Below, piece after piece: positions 6,412 through 13,857 of a stretch of 40,373 nucleotides of DNA. Every line of letters starts with the position of its first letter. The stretch's first letter is position 1. Made by a program: the position numbers and the translations under genes. Source of the DNA: a virus; IMG/VR virus record IMGVR_UViG_3300036850_000037, positions 1-40,373 of that record; one strand, given 5' to 3'. The notes under the pieces are model-generated. The model was not told the DNA's origin and searched no databases. It saw only the letters and a list, made by a program, of their open reading frames with translations.

Positions 6412-6740
6412 GTTGTCTCATATGCGGCAAGCCCAGGATCGTATCGCATTATCGGCGCCTGAAAACATGCGGCGATCCAGACTGCGTGTCGATTCTTAAA
6501 TCGCGCAACATGCAGGCGTGGTACGCCTCTGGTGACAGCCGGCGTCTCGTTGAGTCGCGACTCGCCGCCTATGCGCAGCGCGTGAGCGGGGAAGTGCGCC
6601 ATGTGGTGCAGGAGTTGGCCGGGGATGCGGAGATGATCCCGCGCTGGAAGGTCTTACGGATCGCGGCGCGGTCTAGGCGAATCGGGTATCACCGCGGTTT
6701 TACCGCCTGCTTTCTTAAAGGACGACGGAGGGCGGCATGA
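6408..6740 (+). CDS. Zinc-ribbon protein, 110 aa
   Basis: ATG at 6408 (ATGA overlap); the frame extends upstream to 6234 inside the previous gene but this start fits. MSCLICGKPRI and TCGDPDC form a zinc ribbon at the N-terminus; a Lys/Arg helix follows and the C-terminus is highly basic (FLKGRRRAA). Likely DNA-binding. Function unknown. Confidence 0.62.
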   Translation: MSCLICGKPRIVSHYRRLKTCGDPDCVSILKSRNMQAWYASGDSRRLVESRLAAYAQRVSGEVRHVVQELAGDAEMIPRWKVLRIAARSRRIGYHRGFTACFLKGRRRAA

Positions 6741-7108
6741 GTCAGAAGGTTCGCTACTGGGATTACGACACGAACGCGTGGGCCTACGGTCTGAGCACCT
6801 GGGACGGCAAGGCGTTACCCTTTGATGATTCAGGCTGGCAGCAGAAAGAACCAGTTTTGGGTCAAGGCGCGTATGATCAGGGGAAATTCATTACGCCAAC
6901 CGAGATGCGCAAGGCCAAGCACGTCGTGCCGGCCGAGATGGGGGTTTGGTCGAAGTCGGCAGGGTATGCTGAAACCACACCGTCGGTCGTATCCTGCGGA
7001 TGTGGCAAAAAGCTCAATATGCGCGATGCGAGATTGAGACTGCGGCGCTGTCAGAAGTGCCGGGATGCAAATCGAGCAACGTTGAGAAAGCCGAAGAGGG
7101 CGGCGTAG
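6737..7108 (+). CDS. Hypothetical protein with C-terminal zinc ribbon
   Basis: A 123-residue protein; ATG at 6737 overlaps the previous stop and GGAGGG lies at 6727-6732. The N-terminal 80 residues are Trp/Asp-rich (VRYWDYDTNAWAYGL) and unfamiliar. The C-terminal CGCGKKLNMR ... LRRCQKCRD forms a zinc ribbon, and the end is basic. Function unknown. Confidence 0.62.
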   Translation: MSQKVRYWDYDTNAWAYGLSTWDGKALPFDDSGWQQKEPVLGQGAYDQGKFITPTEMRKAKHVVPAEMGVWSKSAGYAETTPSVVSCGCGKKLNMRDARLRLRRCQKCRDANRATLRKPKRAA

Positions 7109-7534
7109 ATGTCAGCGCGGTATTACGGCTGTGATGCGGAGGCGAAGTGGATGTGCGAAGAACATCAGGCGGCTGCGGATCTTGGGGCATGGGCCAAGTG
7201 GGCGGAGCCAGCAACGACGGCCGGCGCGGTAGGGCTATCGCAGGGATTACCCGTCGCGCCCACGCGCGCGAGATGTTCTTTCTGTGACGCGGCTAAGGCG
7301 AATTTAAACCAAGCCAAGGAGGACTTTGAGGCCGCGCGTGTGGGATTAGAGCAGCAGGTCGCCACGCTCACCGAAGCGCTGAAGCAGGCCGAGAATTTTA
7401 TGGCGACGGCACGCGAGATACTGTGGTCCGCCCTCGCCGCTGTCCGTGGGGAGCGCCATCCGGACTGCACGTGTAAATGGGATCTCCCGGATCCCTTTAC
7501 CCCGGATTGCCCAGTGCATGGGCCCAAGGAGTGA
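7109..7534 (+). CDS. Hypothetical coiled-coil protein, 141 aa
   Basis: ATG at 7109 directly abuts the previous stop. An N-terminal Cys/Trp region and CSFCDAAK are followed by a coiled coil (about residues 65-100, ALKQAENFMATARE), then a C-terminal CTCKW...DCPVHG cluster that could bind metal. No family recognised. Confidence 0.6.
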   Translation: MSARYYGCDAEAKWMCEEHQAAADLGAWAKWAEPATTAGAVGLSQGLPVAPTRARCSFCDAAKANLNQAKEDFEAARVGLEQQVATLTEALKQAENFMATAREILWSALAAVRGERHPDCTCKWDLPDPFTPDCPVHGPKE

Positions 7535-7537
7535 GAG

Positions 7538-7684
7538 ATGGCACGCTGGCGATCGTGGGGCGAGGTCTTTCGGTTCTACCTCAACGTGAAGGGCTACGAC
7601 CACGGCTACGCGGCCTTCATGGCGGATCGGTGGGAGGCTCGGCGAACGCGTAAGAAGCGGGCCGCCGTCCGTGGGGAGCGATAG
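7538..7684 (+). CDS. Small basic protein, 48 aa
   Basis: ATG at 7538, three bases after the previous stop. MARWRSWGEVFRFYL and an Arg/Lys-rich end (RRTRKKRAAVRGER) make it strongly basic. Possibly nucleic-acid binding. Not recognised. Confidence 0.5.
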   Translation: MARWRSWGEVFRFYLNVKGYDHGYAAFMADRWEARRTRKKRAAVRGER

Positions 7685-7736
7685 ATGCAGGAAGAACAAG
7701 ACTTGACGCGCGTGGACGGCGTTCCCGAAGTGGCGC

Positions 7737-7856
7737 ATGGGGATCTACCGCGCCGAGACAACGAGGCAAGTCGAGCTTGAGGACGCGATTACTTTGGCCG
7801 TGTCAACCGGAAATGCAGGCCATGCTCAGCGTAGTGCTGGAGAAGCAGCAGAATGA
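7737..7856 (+). CDS. Possible small protein, 39 aa
   Basis: ATG at 7737; a competing 31-residue frame begins at ATG 7685. Its end overlaps the minus-strand ribbon-helix-helix gene (7789-7947), so at most one strand is likely coding there, and the antisense gene has clearer homology. Low confidence. Confidence 0.25.
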   Translation: MGIYRAETTRQVELEDAITLAVSTGNAGHAQRSAGEAAE

Positions 7857-7947
7857 CCGTGCGGGCGCCGTGGCCGTCCACCGCGGCTCTCGCCTTGACG
7901 CGTTCCCACAGGTCGTCTGGGATGTCGCGGAGTAGGTACGTGGCCAT
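7789..7947 (-). CDS. Ribbon-helix-helix (Arc/FitA-like) DNA-binding protein, 52 aa
   Basis: Minus-strand ORF starting at 7947. MATYLLRDIPDDLWERVKAR is the beta strand and first helix of the FitA/Arc fold, and GARTVILLLLQHYAE is the second helix. Such proteins bind inverted repeats as dimers and often repress their own operon. It follows the 59-residue gene by three bases, forming a two-gene cassette opposite to nearly all neighbours, downstream of a perfect palindrome at 8154-8172. A partner toxin would be expected for a FitA-type antitoxin, but the upstream product does not look like a PIN-domain toxin. Confidence 0.75.
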   Translation of the reverse strand: MATYLLRDIPDDLWERVKARAAVDGHGARTVILLLLQHYAEHGLHFRLTRPK

Positions 7948-7950
7948 TTT

Positions 7951-8130
7951 TTAGGCCACCTCCACTCGGCGTGCGAACTGGCCGCGCTCTTGGAGCCACC
8001 ACGCCCCGGCGATTTCGTAGACGTAGGAGCCGCCCTTGAGTTCGTAAGTGTGCGGCGCGCAGTTGGGGCCGGAGGACAAGCTGTTGAGAACCAGAGTTTC
8101 GCGGCCGTTGACGTTGATTGACTTGGTCAT
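7951..8130 (-). CDS. Unknown small protein in a minus-strand cassette, 59 aa
   Basis: ATG at 8130 on the minus strand has a strong AAGGAG ribosome site; the frame extends further upstream but only this start has one. The sequence MTKSINVNGRETLVLNSLSS and GGSYVYEIAGAWWLQERG suggests a small beta-rich fold; no signal peptide or membrane span. Family not recognised. The RHH gene follows three bases after its stop, so the two are co-expressed, perhaps as a regulated moron or a small toxin/antitoxin-like pair. Confidence 0.65.
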   Translation of the reverse strand: MTKSINVNGRETLVLNSLSSGPNCAPHTYELKGGSYVYEIAGAWWLQERGQFARRVEVA

Positions 8131-8153
8131 TGTCTCGCTCCTTCTGAAGACAA

Positions 8154-8172
8154 GATTATCATATAGATAATC
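8154..8172. promoter_or_regulatory. Perfect palindrome in divergent promoter region (candidate RHH operator)
   Basis: GATTATC at 8154-8160 and GATAATC at 8166-8172 are perfect inverted 7-mers around ATATA. The site is AT-rich in a GC-rich genome, between divergent starts at 8130 (-) and 8192 (+), and includes -10-like boxes on both strands (GATAAT, TATGAT). TTGACT at 8178-8183 on the minus strand is a possible but short-spaced -35. Likely bound by the RHH protein. Confidence 0.65.
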
Positions 8173-8191
8173 ACAGTCAAGAGGAATCGAC

Positions 8192-8401
8192 ATGCCGATA
8201 GAGAAACATGCAGTTCCTCCGGAGTTGTCGGCGCCGCTTGGCGACGCTGAGCGCGCGGAGATAGAACGGTTTATTAGGGTTTTAGACTACGAAAAGCACA
8301 GCGGCGCCGAACATCGCGCAGTCGGCTATTTGCGGCGCCTCTACGGCCGCCTTGTGACGTTGGAAGCAGCTCAGTCCGCCGATGCGGTAGGGCAACGATG
8401 A
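8192..8401 (+). CDS. Hypothetical protein, 69 aa
   Basis: ATG at 8192 with GAGGAA upstream; first + strand gene after the palindrome. Largely helical and charged (GDAERAEIERFIRVLDYEK, YLRRLYGRLVTLEAA). No family recognised. It restarts the early + strand operon and may be controlled by the operator at 8154-8172. Confidence 0.6.
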   Translation: MPIEKHAVPPELSAPLGDAERAEIERFIRVLDYEKHSGAEHRAVGYLRRLYGRLVTLEAAQSADAVGQR

Positions 8402-8480
8402 CAACACACCGGATGCCCACGCGCGCATGAAGTTCTTTGTCTTGTTCTATTTACCAGCTCCCCGTGGGGAGGAGTAGCGC

Positions 8481-8693
8481 ATGAGCGCTTGGCGTGAAAT
8501 CTCGACGGCACCGAAGGATGGGACGCCGGTGCTGATCCACGTTCCGACAGGCCAGCGACCAGTGTACGAGGCTGAATGGCATCGTCCTTGGGAAGCGGCG
8601 CCTGAGGAGAAATGCTGGTGGCAGACACGGAGCGGCATGGTGCTGCCGGAGCATGCGGTTAGCTGGATGCCTCTTCCGGATCCGCCGCGATGA
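8481..8693 (+). CDS. DUF551-like protein
   Basis: ATG at 8481 with a strong GGGGAGGAG ribosome site. A 70-residue protein with the DUF551 hallmarks: N-terminal WREISTAPKDGTPVLIHVP and C-terminal SWMPLPDPPR. This family is widespread in temperate phages near early accessory genes; its function is unknown. The stop overlaps the next start. Confidence 0.75.
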   Translation: MSAWREISTAPKDGTPVLIHVPTGQRPVYEAEWHRPWEAAPEEKCWWQTRSGMVLPEHAVSWMPLPDPPR

Positions 8694-8917
8694 CTCCTGC
8701 TGACGCGAGCAAGAAGCAAGATGGAGCCGGTGGGAGTTTGCCGAATACACGAATAAGGCAGAGCGGGGCGCCAGTTGACGCTCCGGTACGAGGCTCCCAA
8801 CCGGCTCCAAAGGCCGCGTGTCCTCGATGCGGACGATTATCAGTAGTCACGGCGCGCACTGGTGGCGAGTGTTGGTGGTGCCAGCATGCAAAAGGGGAGA
8901 CACACCGATGGCGATGA
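8690..8917 (+). CDS. Small zinc-ribbon protein, 75 aa
   Basis: Starts ATG-overlap at 8690. The N-terminal half is low-complexity (Gly/Pro/Ser); the C-terminal half has CPRCGRL ... CWWCQHAKGETH, a four-Cys zinc ribbon. It overlaps the next gene by about ten bases. Unknown role. Confidence 0.55.
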   Translation: MTPADASKKQDGAGGSLPNTRIRQSGAPVDAPVRGSQPAPKAACPRCGRLSVVTARTGGECWWCQHAKGETHRWR

Positions 8918-9195
8918 CCCCTGCTGATGTGAAGGCGCTGAAGACGTTGCGAGACGAGATCCGAGGGATGGCAACCGCTGCCGCGATGGCAGGGAATACG
9001 ACCTTAGCGGAAGTATTCAAACGGTGGGCCGACGAACTTGACGCCCTCCTCCAAGGAGCCGGACCGGAAGAACAGCCTATTGATCTCGGGCCGTATCCAC
9101 GCTGTCCGCAGTGCCACGGAACCGGCGAATGCTCGAACGCCCAATTTCGCTGTCCGTGTCGCTGGAGCACGTCATCGTATCGGCCACGAGGTTGA
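8908..9195 (+). CDS. Helical protein with C-terminal zinc knuckle, 95 aa
   Basis: ATG at 8908, with AAGGGGAG at 8891-8898 upstream; the frame begins earlier but lacks a ribosome site. Helices MTPADVKALKTLRDEIRGM and FKRWADELDALL precede CPQCHGTGECS ... CPCRW, a CxxCxGxG-like zinc knuckle resembling DnaJ-type repeats. Role unknown. Confidence 0.6.
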   Translation: MAMTPADVKALKTLRDEIRGMATAAAMAGNTTLAEVFKRWADELDALLQGAGPEEQPIDLGPYPRCPQCHGTGECSNAQFRCPCRWSTSSYRPRG

Positions 9196-9200
9196 GCGGG

Positions 9201-9236
9201 ATGCGCTGGTATGCCCCTGAGGGGTATGTGGTATAA
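9201..9236 (+). promoter_or_regulatory. Possible 11-codon leader peptide with hairpin and -10 box
   Basis: ATG at 9201 encodes MRWYAPEGYVV, ending immediately before a TTG start at 9237. CCCC-TGA-GGGG (9214-9224) forms a short hairpin and TATAAT lies at 9232-9237 with no good -35. This could be a translational-coupling leader, or a promoter directly upstream of the following gene. Confidence 0.35.
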
Positions 9237-9587
9237 TTGGCCATCATTCCCACGCCGATCCGCGAGCGCGTCCGCAAGATCCAGTGCGATCTCAGAGATG
9301 GTGCGCTGACGCCAGATATGGCGCGCGAATCGCTCGTGCAATTGACGGCGCTTCTCGGCAACTGCGCGGACGAGTACCGGGAGGCCGAAATGGCCTACAA
9401 GCCTGTGCTTTTGGCGTGCCTCAAAGGCGGCGGCGCGGCAAACCGAGCACGAATCGAGGCGGAGTGTAGCGACGAATACGCCCGCATGAGGACCGCGAAG
9501 GACACGACGGATCAGGTCAGGCAGATGATCGTGACATGCCGCGCTTACTTGCGTTCCCTAGACGAGGAGATGAGGCTCAGTAGATGA
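9237..9587 (+). CDS. Helical protein, 116 aa (TTG start)
   Basis: The only reasonable starts are TTG 9237 or codons downstream; TTG directly follows the leader stop. The protein is helical and charged: IRERVRKIQCDLRDG, DEYREAEMAYKPVLLACLKG and DQVRQMIVTCRAYLRSL. No motif recognised. Its last codons (EEMRLSR) are nearly identical in DNA to the end of the following HNH gene, a sign of insertion or duplication at the boundary. Confidence 0.6.
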   Translation: MAIIPTPIRERVRKIQCDLRDGALTPDMARESLVQLTALLGNCADEYREAEMAYKPVLLACLKGGGAANRARIEAECSDEYARMRTAKDTTDQVRQMIVTCRAYLRSLDEEMRLSR

Positions 9588-10111
9588 AGACGTGCGAGTG
9601 CGGCTGCGGACGAGCCGTGTCGATTGCGGTGAGGAACGATGCCGGCAAGGGTCTCGTCAAGGGTCAGCCGAGGCGGTTCATTGTTGGCCACCAGCGCCGT
9701 CTTATCCCGCCAAAGTCAGGCTACCGAAAGACCGTCGTCGGCGGCTCCCAGAAGCTGTTACACGTGGCGATCGCTGAAGCCGCACTCGGTAGGCCGCTTC
9801 CTAGCGGCGCGGAAGTGCATCATGTCGACGGCGACTCTCTGAACAATTCATGCGGCAACCTGGTCATTTGCCAGAGCAGCGCCTATCACAAGCTCCTGCA
9901 CGCTAGGGCGCGTATCGTCAGGTCCGGCGGCAATCCGAATACCGATAACGCGTGTTGCGCGTGCGGCTGCGCTAAGCCGCTATCCGAGTTTTATCGTTCG
10001 ACCGCGAACCCTTTAGGCACCAGGTCGATCTGCAAGGCGTGCCAAAGAGATAGGGACGCGGCTCGCTACGCTAGGAACAAAGCCGTCGAAGAGATGAGGC
10101 TGGCTCGTTAA
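9584..10111 (+). CDS. HNH endonuclease with flanking zinc clusters
   Basis: A 175-residue HNH_3-type nuclease. The N-terminus CECGCGRAVSIAV is a Cys cluster; VEHH-type core HHVDGDSLNNSCGNLVIC holds the catalytic His pair and Asn; SAYHKLLHAR is the closing helix; a C-terminal CCACGCAKPL ... CKAC completes a second zinc site. It resembles phage homing nucleases. It shares architecture with the HNH protein at 39077. Flanking short repeats (9564-9577 and 10088-10101) suggest it was inserted. The start overlaps the previous stop (TAGATGA). Confidence 0.85.
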   Translation: MKTCECGCGRAVSIAVRNDAGKGLVKGQPRRFIVGHQRRLIPPKSGYRKTVVGGSQKLLHVAIAEAALGRPLPSGAEVHHVDGDSLNNSCGNLVICQSSAYHKLLHARARIVRSGGNPNTDNACCACGCAKPLSEFYRSTANPLGTRSICKACQRDRDAARYARNKAVEEMRLAR

Positions 10112-10119
10112 ATGAAGCA

Positions 10120-10380
10120 GTGCGTACGATGACATGGCGAAAAGGCGTCGTAACGGCGCATGTGCAGCACCACGAGAACTACAACGTGCGTGGAGATGAC
10201 AATCCTCCCTATACCCGAACAGTACGCTTTAAGGACGGCGCAGAAACATCTTTCACCTGGAGTGATTTATGTCGCAACAGGACGGGGATGGACAATACCG
10301 CTATTGGGTGTGAAGTCTGGGTCCGGAGCGATGGAGCTGTGAGTGCGTTCCTACCAAGCGAATTGAGGAGCAAGGCGTGA
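10120..10380 (+). CDS. Hypothetical protein, 83-86 aa
   Basis: Start is GTG 10120 or ATG 10129; neither has a strong ribosome site. A beta-rich sequence with TWRKGVVTAHVQHHENYN and DDNPPYTRTVRFKDGAETSF. Possibly a small OB/SH3-like fold; no family. The stop overlaps the next GTG. Confidence 0.6.
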   Translation: MRTMTWRKGVVTAHVQHHENYNVRGDDNPPYTRTVRFKDGAETSFTWSDLCRNRTGMDNTAIGCEVWVRSDGAVSAFLPSELRSKA

Positions 10381-10652
10381 TCGAGCCGAAAGTCTTATTC
10401 GACCTCGAGTTCCAGTTCAAGAGCGGCGACACACTCTGCCTCAGCGCTGAGGAAGGACGTGACCGCATCGCAGCCGATGAAGCGCGCGTCCGGATCGAGA
10501 TCCACCAGAGCGATGATGTCGTCGAAGAGATCATCGTGACCCGCTCAGAGCTGGCCTACATGCGCACCATCAGGCGCGCGGTGAAGCCTGAGACACGCGT
10601 TGAGGATGCCGGGACGCTCAGGCTGGTTGGGGTCAGCCCGCAAGCCGAATGA
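10377..10652 (+). CDS. Hypothetical protein, 91 aa
   Basis: GTG at 10377 overlaps the previous stop. The N-terminus PKVLFDLEFQFKSGDTLCL and acidic helix EEGRDRIAADEARVRIEI suggest a strand-helix fold. No family recognised. It precedes the terminase module, and its stop overlaps the next ATG. Confidence 0.6.
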   Translation: MIEPKVLFDLEFQFKSGDTLCLSAEEGRDRIAADEARVRIEIHQSDDVVEEIIVTRSELAYMRTIRRAVKPETRVEDAGTLRLVGVSPQAE

Positions 10653-10819
10653 GCGAAGCCAAGGTCGCCCAGATTCGTAAGTTGCTGGATGCTGCGATCG
10701 TCAGGCATGAGGCTGAGTTGATGCGCGCGGTAGCCGAATTCAACAAGCTGACACCGAGCGAGCAGATGGCCGAGCAGCTCCGCAAGTGGCAGGCGCTCAT
10801 CGCAGGCGATAGTAAGTGA
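10649..10819 (+). CDS. Small helical protein before terminase, 56 aa
   Basis: ATG at 10649 overlaps the previous stop, and its own stop overlaps the GTG of small terminase. It is fully helical and charged: SEAKVAQIRKLLDAAIVRHE, LMRAVAEFNKLTPSEQMAE. It may help packaging or be a regulator; not recognised. The tight overlaps make it likely real. Confidence 0.6.
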   Translation: MSEAKVAQIRKLLDAAIVRHEAELMRAVAEFNKLTPSEQMAEQLRKWQALIAGDSK

Positions 10820-11250
10820 GCGAGCTGAAGCGTAAGGCCTTTGTGCGCTTCTACTTAGGCGAAGCGCAAGGCAACGCCACGAGAGCCGCCATTATGGCGG
10901 GATACAGCCAGAAGACCGCCAGACAGCAGGCCTCCGATCTCCTAACAAGACCGGACATCCAAAAGGCCATCCAGAAGTACACCACCAAGGTCGACATCAG
11001 CACCGAGCGCAGCCTGGAGCGCGTCGGCATCATTGCAGATGCCAAAGCCGAGAAGATCACAGCTCGAGAGATTCTTAAGGCAAATGAGCTGCTTCTAAAG
11101 GTCAGCGGAGCGTTGAACGAGTCGCGCAGCGAAGCACGCGTCACGGTCAACATAGGTTTCCTCACTAATAACGGAGAGAAGCCAACAACGACGCTAGTCA
11201 TTCCGTCGGCCCAACGTGTGCCTGTAGTTGACGAACGCGAGGGCGAATAA
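10816..11250 (+). CDS. terS: Terminase small subunit
   Basis: A 144-residue Terminase_2-type protein that recognises phage DNA and recruits the large subunit. The N-terminal HTH is typical: KRKAFVRFYLGEAQGNATRA, then AGYSQKTARQQASDLLTRPD. A long helical oligomerisation region and C-terminal tail follow. The GTG start overlaps the previous stop. The large subunit gene lies 740 bases downstream, separated by two or three small genes. Confidence 0.85.
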   Translation: MSELKRKAFVRFYLGEAQGNATRAAIMAGYSQKTARQQASDLLTRPDIQKAIQKYTTKVDISTERSLERVGIIADAKAEKITAREILKANELLLKVSGALNESRSEARVTVNIGFLTNNGEKPTTTLVIPSAQRVPVVDEREGE

Positions 11251-11359
11251 GGTAACCATAACCGGCATTATGCGACGCGAATACAAAGCGAATGCCTTAC
11301 GTATCAACCACTTACAGCCAGGCGAATGAGGCAATTCGAGGCGAAAGCCAGAGGCGAAA

Positions 11360-11596
11360 GTGCAGTGCTTGAGCGCGGCGCCAGCCGTCAGTCAGGGCCA
11401 GCGATTTGGTTTCTGGCGCCGGGCGTGGAGTAAGTGGCTCCCGCAGCGCGACCTTGTCGCTCGCATGGAGGCGATGCTGAGGCGACTGGAGTATGTCGAT
11501 GATGGCCGCTGCCCTGAGTGCGGGCTCATGGCGATGAGACACCGGAAGGGCTGCGAATTTGGCGCGTTGATACGCGACATGGAGGCTCGCGGCTGA
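11360..11596 (+). CDS. Zinc-binding hypothetical protein, 78 aa
   Basis: GTG at 11360 with GAGGCGA upstream. An N-terminal Arg/Trp region (FGFWRRAWSKWLPQR), a helix, then CPECGLMAMRHRKGCEF, a CxxC...H...C zinc site seen in many phage orphan proteins. It sits between the terminase genes. Function unknown. Confidence 0.6.
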   Translation: MQCLSAAPAVSQGQRFGFWRRAWSKWLPQRDLVARMEAMLRRLEYVDDGRCPECGLMAMRHRKGCEFGALIRDMEARG

Positions 11597-11602
11597 CATC
11601 TG

Positions 11603-11683
11603 ATGCCTAAGACGAAACGCACACCCTGGGACGTCAAGCTCTCGCCAGAACCGTCGTTGCCTCAAGCCTCTACGCGCGCGTAG
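11603..11683 (+). CDS. Possible tiny protein, 26 aa
   Basis: ATG at 11603 encodes MPKTKRTPWDVKLSPEP and a short tail. There is no clear ribosome site. Weak evidence only. Confidence 0.25.
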   Translation: MPKTKRTPWDVKLSPEPSLPQASTRA

Positions 11684-11772
11684 GTAAGTGGGCCCGTCGA
11701 GAACACTCAGGGCCAGCGTTTGCAAAGTAAGTTACAAGTATGTACCGAAACCGTAATCTGCGGAAATACTGA

Positions 11773-11997
11773 GTGAAAATGCAAATCGCCACGGGTGAGA
11801 ATAAACGCGCCGCGCCTGTAAGTGGTACTGAGCGCACGGTGGCTGATCTGTTGGCTGATGTTCGGGCGGCGGGCGAGCGCATGAGTCGCAGGAATGCCCA
11901 TCGGCGGGTGCTGGTGGAGGTGGAGCGGGCTTTGATCCAGTTGGCGCAGCGGGTGGTGGACCTGCAGGCCAGGGTAGATTCGCTAGAGAGCCTATGA
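11773..11997 (+). CDS. Small coiled-coil protein before terminase, 72-74 aa
   Basis: Start GTG 11773 or ATG 11779, the latter beginning MQIATGENKRAAPVSG. The helix ERTVADLLADVRAAGERM and the heptad-rich VEVERALIQLAQRVVDL predict a coiled coil. The stop overlaps the ATG of the large terminase gene. Function unknown. Confidence 0.6.
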   Translation: MKMQIATGENKRAAPVSGTERTVADLLADVRAAGERMSRRNAHRRVLVEVERALIQLAQRVVDLQARVDSLESL

Positions 11998-13457
11998 GTC
12001 CGAGCCCCTACGCCTTCACCATCGGCGGGGAGGTCTTCTTCGACCCGCATCCAGGGGCGCAGTTAGAGCTCGTCCAGCGTGTGGCTCGTCGAGTGATGAC
12101 CGGGGAGGGGCCGAGGCGCTACTTCCTGCGGGGGAACAGAGGCGGGGGCAAGTCGTTCTGCGTCCGTCGGGGCGTATTACACGCCTTGGCGATGGCGCTG
12201 CCGGGGCTGCGTTACGTGGTCGTCCGGCGGAACATGCCGGACCTGAGAACGAACCATCTGATTTACGTCGGGCCGGAGATGCGGCAGTTAGGCGGGGAGT
12301 GGAACGAAACCCACGCGATCGCCCGGTACGATAACGGCTCGATGGGGTTCTACCGGCAGTGCGAAGACGACGCGGACGTGGAAAAGGTGGTCGGGTCTGA
12401 GGCGGCTATTCTGTTTGTTGATGAGGCCCCGCAGATTAAGTGGGACCATCAGCGGACGATGGCGCCGTCGCTGCGCGTGCCAAGGCGGGCGGACGGGACA
12501 CAGCCGTACTACGCGGTGGAGGTTTACAGCGGAAACCCGATGGGGGAGTCCATTGAGGAGATGGACAAGTATTTCGTTGACCAGGTGGTGGACGTGACGG
12601 AAGACAGGCTCTATCGACCGGAAGACTGGTGCCACATCCCGATCCACCTGAAAGACAATCCGAGCCTGGACCCGGAGGAGTATTTGGAGCAGTTCGCCGG
12701 GGTGCCGGCGCACTTCCGGGCGGCGTGGATTGACGGCGTGCGGATGGACTCGCGGACGCTGTTTGATGTTCAGAAGGTGAAGGATGGAAAACCGTATCAC
12801 TATATTCAAGAACTCCCGTCAGTTGGTAACGTTTCTCTGCTCAAAGTGCCGTGGCTGCAGATATTTCGGGCCTTTGACATGGGGTACTTCCCAGATCCCG
12901 CAGTGTGTGTGTGGTTCGCCATTCTGGGACGCCGTGTCATTGCTTTCCACGAAGAAACCTGGTTCCGCACGGTCGCGAAAGACCTCGCGGCGAGCATCAT
13001 CGACACGACGAAAGAGCTCGTCGGCGAGACGTCGGTCGGGATGACCTACGTGGACCCGCAGATCAACATCCGGACAGGCTCCGACACGGTCACAGTCATG
13101 GACGTCATGGAAATGAACGGCGTCCCGTGTGAAGCCTCGATTAACGACCGCGTGCTGTATGCGGACGCGATCCACGGGCTCTTGGGTGAGGAAGTCGAGC
13201 CTGGCGTGCCGCGGCTGCAGATTTACGAACCTGGCTGTCCGATGTTGGCGAAGTATTTACCAAAGATGCGCTGGGACGAGAAGAACCCGCGGAAGATGGC
13301 GGATCACAAGTTCGACCACTGGATTGTCTGTCTGGCCTACTTTGCGATTTCCTCGGGCGTGCTGGGTATGTCGCAGGCGGAAGAGCAGAAACAGCGGCCG
13401 GCGTGGATGGATTGGATCGATGAGGGGCGCGGACAGCGCCGATTGAGGAGAGCTTAG
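11994..13457 (+). CDS. terL: Terminase large subunit (ATPase-nuclease)
   Basis: A 487-residue packaging motor subunit. Walker A GNRGGGKS is at 47-54 and Walker B ILFVDEA at 139-145. The C-terminal RNase H-like nuclease has AFDMG (about 293-297), VDPQ (Asp354) and KFDHWIVCLAYF (Asp441). It would dock on the portal, pump DNA and cut it at headful or specific ends. ATG at 11994 overlaps the previous stop. Length is normal for the family, and motif order supports a complete gene. Confidence 0.93.
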   Translation: MSPSPYAFTIGGEVFFDPHPGAQLELVQRVARRVMTGEGPRRYFLRGNRGGGKSFCVRRGVLHALAMALPGLRYVVVRRNMPDLRTNHLIYVGPEMRQLGGEWNETHAIARYDNGSMGFYRQCEDDADVEKVVGSEAAILFVDEAPQIKWDHQRTMAPSLRVPRRADGTQPYYAVEVYSGNPMGESIEEMDKYFVDQVVDVTEDRLYRPEDWCHIPIHLKDNPSLDPEEYLEQFAGVPAHFRAAWIDGVRMDSRTLFDVQKVKDGKPYHYIQELPSVGNVSLLKVPWLQIFRAFDMGYFPDPAVCVWFAILGRRVIAFHEETWFRTVAKDLAASIIDTTKELVGETSVGMTYVDPQINIRTGSDTVTVMDVMEMNGVPCEASINDRVLYADAIHGLLGEEVEPGVPRLQIYEPGCPMLAKYLPKMRWDEKNPRKMADHKFDHWIVCLAYFAISSGVLGMSQAEEQKQRPAWMDWIDEGRGQRRLRRA

Positions 13458-13847
13458 ATGGACGACGGTATTCGCGTGCTCGATGCGAGCGGGGCCGATG
13501 TGCCACCGGAGCCGGCAACTCGGCTGGGCCGGTGCGTCAGGCGCGTGCTGAAGCGAGCGCCGAAATTAGGCGACTGTACGGGGTGCGGGACCGTCCTGTA
13601 CCAAGCCTCGGCTGCGGAGCGCGGCCTCTGTTGGGAGTGTGCCTTGAAACAGGAGGAGCGCCGACAGTTCGACGGCACGACGGCGCAGCCAATCACGCGC
13701 GCGGAGGCGTTGGCCCAGTTACGGGATCTCGCGACGTCGAAACACCCGGACGACGCGCACGGCTACGCCGACCATATTCTGCTGCGTCTGCTGAATGATC
13801 CGGACATTGCCGCGGCGTGGTACGCCGTTCCGAAATGGTACGCATAG
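13458..13847 (+). CDS. Hypothetical zinc-ribbon protein, 129 aa
   Basis: ATG at 13458 begins directly after the terminase stop, with GAGGAGA upstream. CTGCGTVLYQ ... CWECA is a four-Cys ribbon at about residues 40-60, followed by a helical C-terminal half ending in Trp/Tyr residues (AAWYAVPKWYA). Role unknown; late-operon position. Confidence 0.6.
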   Translation: MDDGIRVLDASGADVPPEPATRLGRCVRRVLKRAPKLGDCTGCGTVLYQASAAERGLCWECALKQEERRQFDGTTAQPITRAEALAQLRDLATSKHPDDAHGYADHILLRLLNDPDIAAAWYAVPKWYA

Positions 13848-13857
13848 GAGCCCATAA

